In this document: one piece after another, positions 12,998 through 20,131 of the stretch
How positions within the stretch are numbered: position 1 is the first letter of the stretch
Layout of the letters: the number at the start of each line of letters is the position of its first letter
Source of the DNA: a virus
Direction: 5' to 3' (one strand)
Length of the DNA stretch: 48,223 nucleotides
IMG/VR virus record: IMGVR_UViG_3300037153_000029
Location: 1 to 48,223 of that record
The notes under the pieces: generated by a model
Databases searched by the model: none
The model's input: the letters and a program-made list of their open reading frames with translations, nothing else
What the model was told of the DNA's origin: nothing
Position numbers and translations under genes: made by a program

Positions 12998-14760
12998 CGC
13001 TCGCACCGACAAACGGTCAAGCGAAGCGCTTGCCGCGCGGCGCGCTCGTCGACACGAGCGGCAGCGTGATCAACGGTCTCTCACTGCTCGAAGCGAAAGC
13101 GAGCGCGATGTCTGGTCTCTACTGGGGCAGCGGCACCGGCTATGGAAACTATGGCGCAAACGTTCAGAAGAACTCGCTCATCGGCTGGCTCTGGCGCGGC
13201 GGGGACGCAGACGCTGACATCGGCTCGAACGTGCAGATTCTGCGCGAGCGATCGCGCGACGCGTTCATGGGCATTCCGCTTGCAGCAGCTGCAGTTGAGA
13301 CACTCGACACGAACGTGATCGGCGAAGGCTTGTTTCCGGCGCCGAACGTTGACGGTGAAGCGCTCGGCCTCGATGAACAAGAGACAGCTGATCTCAATCG
13401 CGAGATCGCTGACAAGTTCAACTGGTGGGCGAGCGACCCGCGCGAGTGCGACTTCGAAGCGAAACACAGTTTTTATACGCTGCAGAGCGTCGCGTTCAAG
13501 TCGATGCTGCTCTCAGGTGACTGCCCAGTGCTCTTTCCGCTGAAGCCGCGACAACAGACGCTGTTCGAGTTTCGTCTGCGCGTGCTCGAAGCTGATCGCA
13601 TCGTCGACCCGGCGCTGATCAATCCGATGACGCAGAACATCTACAACGGCGTCGAGCTTGCGCCAGACGGCGAGCTTGCTGCGTATCACATCTGCAAAGT
13701 GCATCCGTTGTCGATTCGCACATCGCGCTTCATGCGCACGATCAACGATACAATCCGCGTGCAGCCGTTCGGGGAAGCCAGCGGACGGCGCAACATGGTG
13801 CTGCTGATCAAGCCAGAACGGCCTGAGCAGCGCCGTGGCGTTCCTATTTTGTCAGTCTGTCTTGAGCTGCTGAAGCAGCACGGTCGCTACATCGACAGCA
13901 CAGTCGTCGCTGCAGTGATTCAAAGCTATTTCACGGCGTTCATCACAAGCGAATTTCCCGACCCGAATCTGTTCGATTCGCTGCTCACTGAAGAGCAGAA
14001 AGCTGAAGTGATGAACTTCAATCCCTACAATGTGCAGCTCGGCCCCGGCATCGTGAACTTCATGCGCCCGGGTCATGCAGTGAACTTTGCGAACCCGACG
14101 ATGCCGCAGTCGACGTTCGGCGAGTTCACGATCAGCGTCGCAAAGTTTATCGGGGCAGCGCTGGGAGTTCCCTACGAAGTGCTCTTGAAACAGTTCAACG
14201 CGAGCTATTCGGCAAGCCGCGCAGCGCTGCTCGATTTTTGGAAACGTGTGCGCAAGTATCGCGCGCAAGTGATCGATCAATTCTGCCAGCCCGGCTACGA
14301 AGAGTGGATGTCAGACGCGATCGGGCTGAGTCGCATCGAGCGCTTCAAGTGGAACTGGGACGATCTCTACATTCGCAAGGCGATGACGCGCTGCATCTGG
14401 ACTGGTTCGAGCGCAGGCTCGCTCGACCCGCAGAAAGAGGTCGACGCCGCCGACAAGAAAGTGAAGTGCGGCTTCTCAACGATCGAGCGTGAATCGATGG
14501 AGCTGAATGGCTCGAACTATCGCGACAACATTCGCCAGCAATCGATCGAGCAGACTGAGTTCGACGAAGCTGACCTGACTTTCCCGCCGTATCGCCCGAC
14601 GCAGATCGCTGCAGCGCCGCCTGCAAAGGGCACGCCGCCAGCTGCGCCACCACCGCCGCCGAAAGTCGTGCCGCCGCCGCAAAAGAAAGCAGCGCGCACG
14701 CGCAAAACAGTCAACAGAGCTGCACTTGCAAGCAGCTTGAGTGGGAGATTTGAACGATGA
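12994..14760 (+). CDS. Portal protein, lambda family
   Basis: 588 aa. The portal dodecamer at the capsid vertex is the DNA channel and terminase dock. The N-terminal half has the family pattern: RERSRDAFMGIPLAAAAVET then NVIGEGLFPAPN, GDCPVLFPLK, and later LGVPYEVLLKQFNASYSASR, a highly recognisable lambda-portal motif. The C-terminus adds a Pro/Lys-rich tail (PPPPPKVVPPPQKKAARTRK) not needed for the fold. Coupled to the neighbours on both sides by ATGA overlaps. Confidence 0.95.
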   Translation: MTLAPTNGQAKRLPRGALVDTSGSVINGLSLLEAKASAMSGLYWGSGTGYGNYGANVQKNSLIGWLWRGGDADADIGSNVQILRERSRDAFMGIPLAAAAVETLDTNVIGEGLFPAPNVDGEALGLDEQETADLNREIADKFNWWASDPRECDFEAKHSFYTLQSVAFKSMLLSGDCPVLFPLKPRQQTLFEFRLRVLEADRIVDPALINPMTQNIYNGVELAPDGELAAYHICKVHPLSIRTSRFMRTINDTIRVQPFGEASGRRNMVLLIKPERPEQRRGVPILSVCLELLKQHGRYIDSTVVAAVIQSYFTAFITSEFPDPNLFDSLLTEEQKAEVMNFNPYNVQLGPGIVNFMRPGHAVNFANPTMPQSTFGEFTISVAKFIGAALGVPYEVLLKQFNASYSASRAALLDFWKRVRKYRAQVIDQFCQPGYEEWMSDAIGLSRIERFKWNWDDLYIRKAMTRCIWTGSSAGSLDPQKEVDAADKKVKCGFSTIERESMELNGSNYRDNIRQQSIEQTEFDEADLTFPPYRPTQIAAAPPAKGTPPAAPPPPPKVVPPPQKKAARTRKTVNRAALASSLSGRFER

Positions 14761-15932
14761 ACGAGCACACGCCTTTCTACCGATTCAGAGCTGAAGCAGT
14801 CGACAACCCAGCGAGCGCAGAACTGCTGATCTTCGACGTCATCGGAAACTGGGATGACATGGGCGAAGTGAGCGCGAAAGCGTTCGCGCGTGATCTCTCG
14901 AAGCTGCCGTCGTCGATCAAGCGTCTCGACATTCACATCAATTCGCCGGGCGGCTCAGTCAGTGAAGCAAGCGGCATCTATTCGCGGCTCGCAGATCACC
15001 GCAGTGACAAACACGTCTACATTGACGGGCTGGCGGCGAGCGCTGCGACGATCATCGCGATGGTCGGCCACAAGATTTACATCCGCTCGCACGCGAACAT
15101 GATGATTCATCTGCCAAGCGCGATCGCCATGGGCAATGCTGACGACATGCGCAAGATCGCGGCTGCGCTCGATTCGCACACTGAATCGATGCTGAACATC
15201 TACGCGAAGCGCACGAAACTCGATCGCGACGAGATTCGCCAGCTCATGGCTGATGAGACTTGGTTCAGTGCGCAGTCAGCAGTCGATCACGGCTTCGCTG
15301 ATGAGATGCGGGGCGTCGTCAAAGCTGCAGCGCAGATCGATGACGCGAAAAAGATCGTGAACTTCAACGGGCTTGAGTTCGATCTCAGCAAATTTCGAAA
15401 TGTTCCGGCGTTCACCGCCAAATCAACAGAAGGAGAGAAAACAATGAAGACGAAAGTGAAAAATGATGCTACGGCGGGCGGCGCCGCCGATGATGACAAC
15501 GGGAATGGCAACGGCGACGAGGGCAAGGGCGGCAAAGAGACGCCTACCCCGCCGACGCCACCCACACCGCCGACACCGCCAAAGACTGGCGACGAGAATG
15601 CTGACGCTGGCGCGAAAGCAGTCGAAGCCGAGCGCAATCGCGTGAAAGCATTGCTCGAACTCGATCGCCCAGCGACGCACGACATCATCACTGCAGCGAT
15701 CAAAGACGGGAAGTCTGTCGCTGACGTGACTGCTGCGTGCATCGAAGCGATGGACAAAGCTGGCAAACAGCAGGCGCGCAGAGAAGATTCGCGCGTGCTC
15801 GATCAAGTCCCGCCCTCAGACGGTGGCGACGGCAAGAGCGGCGATGACAAGAAAGCCTTCGGCACACTTGTGAAAGACAAGGTGCAAGCACGAATGAAGT
15901 CGCGAGTGCGCTTCAATCACAGTCGCAACTGA
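14757..15932 (+). CDS. ClpP/S49-type prohead protease
   Basis: 391 aa. The protease matures the prohead and degrades scaffold. The ClpP-like fold is visible: INSPGGSVSEASGIYSRLAD, the nucleophile region GLAASAATIIAM (Ser near residue 100), HANMMIHLPS with the catalytic His, and the Asp-containing TKLDRDEI region. After residue about 215 a low-complexity linker follows (PTPPTPPTPPTPPK, acidic Gly/Asn/Asp runs) and a helical tail (RVKALLELDRPATHDIITAA). An in-frame internal start at 15444 probably makes the tail separately as scaffold, as lambda C/Nu3 does. Confidence 0.93.
   Translation: MNEHTPFYRFRAEAVDNPASAELLIFDVIGNWDDMGEVSAKAFARDLSKLPSSIKRLDIHINSPGGSVSEASGIYSRLADHRSDKHVYIDGLAASAATIIAMVGHKIYIRSHANMMIHLPSAIAMGNADDMRKIAAALDSHTESMLNIYAKRTKLDRDEIRQLMADETWFSAQSAVDHGFADEMRGVVKAAAQIDDAKKIVNFNGLEFDLSKFRNVPAFTAKSTEGEKTMKTKVKNDATAGGAADDDNGNGNGDEGKGGKETPTPPTPPTPPTPPKTGDENADAGAKAVEAERNRVKALLELDRPATHDIITAAIKDGKSVADVTAACIEAMDKAGKQQARREDSRVLDQVPPSDGGDGKSGDDKKAFGTLVKDKVQARMKSRVRFNHSRN
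15430..15435 (+). promoter_or_regulatory. Shine-Dalgarno for nested scaffold start
   Basis: AAGGAG inside the protease gene, 8 nt before the in-frame ATG 15444. It is among the strongest SD sequences in the head module and has no other start to serve. Confidence 0.75.
15444..15932 (+). CDS. Nested scaffold protein (internal in-frame start)
   Basis: 162 aa, identical to residues 230-391 of the protease. Starts MKTKVKNDATAGGAADDD after the SD AAGGAG. Composition is typical of scaffolds: acidic, low complexity, then helical (VEAERNRVKALLEL, SVADVTAACIEAMDKAGK) with a basic C-terminus (KDKVQARMKSRVRFNH) that could contact the capsid protein. Lambda Nu3 is made the same way from the end of gene C. 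The role is inferred from position, SD and composition. Confidence 0.7.
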   Translation: MKTKVKNDATAGGAADDDNGNGNGDEGKGGKETPTPPTPPTPPTPPKTGDENADAGAKAVEAERNRVKALLELDRPATHDIITAAIKDGKSVADVTAACIEAMDKAGKQQARREDSRVLDQVPPSDGGDGKSGDDKKAFGTLVKDKVQARMKSRVRFNHSRN

Positions 15933-15969
15933 AACCACAGCACTCAGAGAGAGAAAGGACACAACTAAA

Positions 15970-16392
15970 ATGATCAAAGGTTCAACAAACCCATTCACGA
16001 ACGTGCTGGGTCTCGGGATTCACACGACGTGGAAAGTGTTTCGCTATCCCTTCACGGGAGTCGCGACAGAAACAGTCGACAAAATGCAGGAGGGTTACCT
16101 CGTCAAGTTCAACACTGCTGGCGACAAAGTCGAACCAGCACTCGCAGCTGACGACGCGTCACTCGACGGCATCATCGTCGGGCTGCCGGGGCCTGAAGAG
16201 CCAGCCGGACAAGAGACGGTCGCCGTTGCGGTGCAGGGCGAGTTCAACTTCAATCAAGTTCACTACGCGGACGCACACAAAGTCGTTCCGCCGGCAGCTC
16301 CTGCTGCGTTGACTGCAGCTGCGCTCGAAAGACTGCGCACGCTGAACATCTTCCTCGACCCAGCGATTCCCGCTGGCGCTTTGCAGGCGTAA
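15970..16392 (+). CDS. Capsid decoration protein, gpD-like
   Basis: 140 aa between scaffold and major capsid genes, the position of lambda D. Seen: GYLVKFNTAGDKVEPALAAD, DASLDGIIVGLPGP, ETVAVAVQGEFNFNQVHY, the alternating strand pattern of head decoration proteins that trimerise on the expanded capsid. An SD-like GAAAGGAC precedes the ATG by 12 nt. Longer than lambda D (110 aa) at the C-terminus. Confidence 0.75.
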   Translation: MIKGSTNPFTNVLGLGIHTTWKVFRYPFTGVATETVDKMQEGYLVKFNTAGDKVEPALAADDASLDGIIVGLPGPEEPAGQETVAVAVQGEFNFNQVHYADAHKVVPPAAPAALTAAALERLRTLNIFLDPAIPAGALQA

Positions 16393-16434
16393 CACGCGCA
16401 GAAAAATCAACACAATAGAAGGACATCAAACATC

Positions 16435-17844
16435 ATGAATCCAAACTATGAGCCAGTGACGCTGCTCGAAGCGTTCGAGCAGGGGCCTCTCGTTCACACA
16501 TTTCTTCGCGACACGTTCTTCGGTGGCAGGGAGTATCCGCCGACGAACATGATCGAGTTCGATTTCAAGCGTGGTCGCCGGAAGATGGCACCATTCATCG
16601 CTCCGTTGATCGGTGGTAAGATCATCGAGCGTGAGGGCTATGAGACGCGGTTCTTCAGAGCGCCGCGACTCGCGCCTGTGCGCAATCTGCGCATTCCCGA
16701 TCTCGAACCGCGGCTGATGGGCGAGACGATCTACAGCGGTCGCACGCCAGCAGATCGAGCTGCTGAACTGCTCGCTGACGACGCGATCTACCTCGATGAG
16801 ACGATCACGCGTCGCGAAGAGTGGATGTGCCGGGAAGTTCTTGTCAATGGCGTGATCACGGTCACTGCCGACAATGACTACACGAGCGTCATCAGCTTTC
16901 TCGAAAGCGCGAGCGGTGCAGTCGACAATCACTTCACACCGACAAACGGCACTTGGGACACCGCGCCCTCGACGCCGCTTGCCGACTTCGAAGCTGCGCG
17001 TCTTAACACGATCAGAGTCTCGGGCATCGCTCCGAACGTCGCGCTGCTCGGCACTGATGCAGCTGCAGCGTTCGTCAACAACGCGAACGTGGCGAAGTTT
17101 CTCGACAACACTCGCTTTCAGTGGGCGAGCGTCGAGCCGATCATTCAATCGGATTCAGTCGTGCGCCTTGGTCGTGTGCCCGGGCTTGAGCTTTACACTT
17201 ACGCGGAGTATTTCGAAGACGACCTCGGTCAGCTCTTCCCGATGCTGCCGCCGGAACTTGTGCTGCTCGCTTCGACGAACGTGCAGAACAAGATCGTGTA
17301 TGGCGCCTACACGCAGCTCGAAGACGCGAAGGCGAAGCGGTATGTGACTTACCAGACGGCGCGAATCCCGTTTGTGTATGGCGACGAAGAGAACGGGCAT
17401 CTCTTCTATCGTCTGACGAGCTGCCCACTGCCGATGCCGAATGACATCTTGTCGTTCTGCTTGATCGATGCGTTGCCGGGTGCGCTTGAGCGTGAAGGCA
17501 CAGACCCGACTCGCACGCCGTTCTTCAAGCCGACGAAGCCGGGCGAAGAGCCTGAGCGCGCTGGCGAGCACGAAGAACTCGTGCTGACTGAAGGCAGCGA
17601 TCACGTTCCGCAGACTGAGAAAGAGTCGAAGTTCGGTGTGCTGCCGGGTGGACGCACGAGTGCATCTGCGAAGAAAGCCGCTGGGGAGAAAGGCAAAGGC
17701 GGAGCTGAAGGCAATGAATCGCTCGAAGATCACACGGTCGAAGAGCTGCGAGACATCGCGCAGAGTGAGGGCGTCGATGTGCATTCGCACGCGACGAAAG
17801 CCGAGATCATCAAGGCGATCAAGAAAGAGAGGCGCAACAAGTAG
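16435..17844 (+). CDS. Major capsid protein, lambda gpE type, with C-terminal extension
   Basis: 469 aa. Residues 1-345 match the gpE family (HK97 fold): TNMIEFDFKRGRRKMAPFIA, GYETRFFRAPRLAPVRNL, ADRAAELLADD, NVALLGTDAAAAFVNN and GRVPGLELYTYAEYF. Typical gpE-type capsids are near 340 aa. The remaining 120 residues are a Pro/Glu/Gly/Lys linker followed by a compact helical module (SLEDHTVEELRDIAQSEGVD then ATKAEIIKAIKKERR) like HeH/SAP/LEM domains. An SD GAAGGA lies 11 nt before the ATG. The fusion is unusual. Confidence 0.93.
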   Translation: MNPNYEPVTLLEAFEQGPLVHTFLRDTFFGGREYPPTNMIEFDFKRGRRKMAPFIAPLIGGKIIEREGYETRFFRAPRLAPVRNLRIPDLEPRLMGETIYSGRTPADRAAELLADDAIYLDETITRREEWMCREVLVNGVITVTADNDYTSVISFLESASGAVDNHFTPTNGTWDTAPSTPLADFEAARLNTIRVSGIAPNVALLGTDAAAAFVNNANVAKFLDNTRFQWASVEPIIQSDSVVRLGRVPGLELYTYAEYFEDDLGQLFPMLPPELVLLASTNVQNKIVYGAYTQLEDAKAKRYVTYQTARIPFVYGDEENGHLFYRLTSCPLPMPNDILSFCLIDALPGALEREGTDPTRTPFFKPTKPGEEPERAGEHEELVLTEGSDHVPQTEKESKFGVLPGGRTSASAKKAAGEKGKGGAEGNESLEDHTVEELRDIAQSEGVDVHSHATKAEIIKAIKKERRNK

Positions 17845-17861
17845 AAAGCTGACTGCGTGCT

Positions 17862-18230
17862 ATGGCTTTGAGAGATCAGTTCGTGCCTGATCTGGCGATC
17901 GTGTTCATCAACACGGACGAGTTCGCCACCACGCGCGAATTTCGCATCAACGATGGTCACGGCGGCTTCAAAATCTTCAATGCTCCAGTCGTCTGGGACA
18001 AAGAGGCTGCGAAGCGCCACCCGCTTGTTGCAATCCATGGCATGTATCTCGGCGACGTCATCTGCTTCATTGAACACAAATATCTTCCGCGTGCTCCAGT
18101 AGCGGGCGAGCTGATCTACTCGCCCGCGAACCAGCCGTGGGAGGTGATCGATGTGACTGACGAGGAGAGCTGTTATCAAATCGCGCTCAGCGCGACGCGA
18201 TCGCAACCCGGCAAATACGGAAACAACTGA
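17862..18230 (+). CDS. Head-tail joining protein, gpFII-like
   Basis: 122 aa directly after the capsid gene. Strand-rich: LAIVFINTDEFATTREFRIN at the N-terminus, VAIHGMYLGDVICFIEHKYL in the middle, and GELIYSPANQPWEVIDVTDE near the end. This pattern and the position agree with the lambda FII / ATP-binding-sugar-transporter-like family that joins head and tail. The family assignment is moderate; the position supports it. Confidence 0.7.
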   Translation: MALRDQFVPDLAIVFINTDEFATTREFRINDGHGGFKIFNAPVVWDKEAAKRHPLVAIHGMYLGDVICFIEHKYLPRAPVAGELIYSPANQPWEVIDVTDEESCYQIALSATRSQPGKYGNN

Positions 18231-18233
18231 CAC

Positions 18234-18788
18234 ATGCTGACGATCGACTCTTCACAGTTAAAAAAACTCGATCGCGCACTCGGGCACATCAAGAACGGCG
18301 TGCCGCGAGCGCTCGCGCCAGCGATCAATCGCGCGCTCTCTTCAGGTCGCACAGTTGTGAAGAAAGAGATTCGCAAAGAGTATGTCATCAAGGCGAGGGA
18401 CATTCCGATCTCGCTGCATCGAGCAAACTACACGTCGATCGCCGGGCATCTCTTGATCAAAGACTCGATGCTTGAGCTGAACAAGTTTCGCTTCAATCCG
18501 AAATTCGCGCCGCACGGCAAGATGCGTCGACCGCTCTTCGCGCAGATCAAAGTCGGCGGCGGCGGCACGATCTCGCGCGGCTTTGTCACTGCAGGCGGCG
18601 AGGGGCCATACGTGCGAAAAGGCGACGCGCGTCTACCGATCAAGAAACTTTTGGCGATTGGCGCGCCGATCATGGCGTCGCAACCGTCTGTGGGGCCAGC
18701 TGCAAACAAGCGCATGGGAGACGTGCTGGCACAACGCATCGATCACGAAATAAAACGCGTGCTCGCATCTGCAGGAGGCAAATCATGA
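18234..18788 (+). CDS. Minor tail protein Z-like
   Basis: 184 aa. The prophage minor tail protein Z pattern is clear: GVPRALAPAINRALSSGRTV followed by KKEIRKEYVIKARDI, a Gly-rich middle (KVGGGGTISRGFVTAGG), and ASQPSVGPAANKRMGDVL near the C-terminus. gpZ-type proteins act in tail completion at the head-proximal end in lambda. Its presence next to contractile-tail genes marks the junction between lambda-like and P2/Mu-like modules. Confidence 0.85.
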   Translation: MLTIDSSQLKKLDRALGHIKNGVPRALAPAINRALSSGRTVVKKEIRKEYVIKARDIPISLHRANYTSIAGHLLIKDSMLELNKFRFNPKFAPHGKMRRPLFAQIKVGGGGTISRGFVTAGGEGPYVRKGDARLPIKKLLAIGAPIMASQPSVGPAANKRMGDVLAQRIDHEIKRVLASAGGKS

Positions 18789-18946
18789 ACTCACTTCTCG
18801 TCATTTTCTACTGGGTGCTGCTGTTGCTGATCTTGGTCGGCGCATTCGCATCACCAAATTGGACTTGGTATCCGCGAGCGAACGCGATCGTCACGCTGAT
18901 CTTGTTCATCATCATTGGGCTGAAAATTTTGAAACCGCAGTGGTAA
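18785..18946 (+). CDS. Two-pass small membrane protein, 53 aa
   Basis: The ATG overlaps the preceding stop (ATGA). Two hydrophobic helices (LLVIFYWVLLLLILVGAFA and AIVTLILFIIIGLKIL) flank a short polar turn with NWTWYPRAN. The general layout echoes the DUF3309-like gene that follows it, suggesting a paired or duplicated function. Role unknown; membrane insertion is inferred from hydrophobicity. Confidence 0.7.
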   Translation: MNSLLVIFYWVLLLLILVGAFASPNWTWYPRANAIVTLILFIIIGLKILKPQW

Positions 18947-18953
18947 TTTTTTT

Positions 18954-19106
18954 ATGGGAACGATTCTCATCATCATCTTGATCTTGCTGCTGATCGGCGC
19001 ATTCCCGCGCTGGCCATATAGCACTGGCTGGGGCTATGGTCCCAGCGGTCTGCTCGGCATTCTGTTGATCGTCGTGATCGTGTTGCTATTGCTTGGACGA
19101 CTGTGA
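18954..19106 (+). CDS. DUF3309-like small membrane protein
   Basis: 50 aa: MGTILIIILILLLIGAFPRW, PYSTGWGYGPSGLLG, then a second hydrophobic helix ending LLLLGRL. This is the recognisable signature (two short membrane helices around PRWPYS.GWGY.PSG) of DUF3309, a family of about 50-residue bacterial membrane proteins of unknown role. A host-type gene inside a tail-assembly block is unexpected. Starts 7 nt after the previous stop, no clear SD. Confidence 0.85.
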   Translation: MGTILIIILILLLIGAFPRWPYSTGWGYGPSGLLGILLIVVIVLLLLGRL

Positions 19107-19109
19107 ACA

Positions 19110-19820
19110 ATGAGCGCACCCGAACCAGTCACACCGCCAGAGCGCGACTTCGGTCGGCGTGCGCAATCTGTCTATGACTTGGAAGAGACGCTTGTGGGTT
19201 TTATTTCACGACTCGTGGATTCTGCTCGTCTTGACAATCCGACTCTCAATCTTGCGCAGGAAACTGCCGTTGAACCGCGGATTGTTCGCGACCCAGACGA
19301 ACCGCCCGTCAGCTACGACCCGACACAACGGGCACAGACTCTCGCGCTGAAGGTGCCGCCGCGCGTCGAGCGCGGGCGCATCCCGCGCACAGTGACTGGC
19401 GAGATCGCGGTCGACAAGCTGCCAGATCATCCCTCGATCACGGTGCAGGCGATCGCCTCGCGCACTGAGATCGTCGACTCGAACGTGAAGCGAACTCTGA
19501 CTGTGCGCATCTGCGTCAACGTCTACGACGAGAACCCTGACAGTGGCGGCTATCAAGACGCGCAGAATCTCTGCGAAGCGATCGAGATCGCGCTCACGAG
19601 TTTCGGCCAGCAAGCGATCGATGAAGCATATCCGATCGAGCTGCCGATCGACTGGAAGATCGTCGAGAGCGACACGTTCCCGCATTTCATCGGCGAGCTG
19701 ACTGCGAATTTCATTCTGCCAGCAGGGCGGCCATTGCCCGATTCAGAGACGTTCGGCATCGTGCCTGCTGAGCACATCGAAACGAGAGTCGAAGTCAGCG
19801 GCGAAAGGCAATGGGAATGA
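19110..19820 (+). CDS. Probable tail terminator / tail completion protein
   Basis: 236 aa. The N-terminal 100 residues are Pro/charged and likely flexible; the C-terminal 140 form an alpha/beta domain with LTVRICVNVYDENPDSGGYQ, DAQNLCEAIEIALTSFG and IGELTANFILPAGRP. This is the strand-helix pattern of phage tail terminator proteins (lambda gpU, Mu gp37-like), which cap the tail tube and set the head-tail joint. Position before the sheath gene fits. Assignment by pattern and order. Confidence 0.65.
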   Translation: MSAPEPVTPPERDFGRRAQSVYDLEETLVGFISRLVDSARLDNPTLNLAQETAVEPRIVRDPDEPPVSYDPTQRAQTLALKVPPRVERGRIPRTVTGEIAVDKLPDHPSITVQAIASRTEIVDSNVKRTLTVRICVNVYDENPDSGGYQDAQNLCEAIEIALTSFGQQAIDEAYPIELPIDWKIVESDTFPHFIGELTANFILPAGRPLPDSETFGIVPAEHIETRVEVSGERQWE

Positions 19821-20131
19821 GCACGCGATTCACACAGCGCATCTACGTGGGGCCGCAGATTCCGACGGTCGTCAGCTACAGCACGATTTTTCGCACTGCT
19901 GAGACGCCGAAGAACATTCTCGCAGCGATCAAAGAATGTCCGTCGATCGGCGAGCTGATCATTCCGATCACTGAATTTTCTCACGCACGCAAAGAGCTGA
20001 ACTTTGACATCGGTCGCAATATGCGCGGCACTGAAGGTAAGCTCGTCACTTTCTATCACGAGGTCGAAAACTGGCTTCGAGCGAAGAGCAAAAAACAACC
20101 ATCAACTGGAGTGAAACTACAACATGCCTAA
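19811..20131 (+). CDS. Tail protein of unknown role upstream of sheath
   Basis: 106 aa. Starts in the end of the terminator gene; a second ATG at 19817 is equally good. RIYVGPQIPTVVSYSTIFRT and PSIGELIIPITEFSHARKEL suggest a small mixed alpha/beta protein. Mu-like phages encode a small protein (gp38) at this place, but I do not recognise sequence similarity. Overlaps the sheath start by 8 nt. Confidence 0.65.
   Translation: MGMSTRFTQRIYVGPQIPTVVSYSTIFRTAETPKNILAAIKECPSIGELIIPITEFSHARKELNFDIGRNMRGTEGKLVTFYHEVENWLRAKSKKQPSTGVKLQHA

Noticed and set aside
16426-17148. 240-codon minus-strand open frame opposite the capsid gene
   Set aside because: Antisense to conserved gpE sequence; the composition fits a shadow frame.
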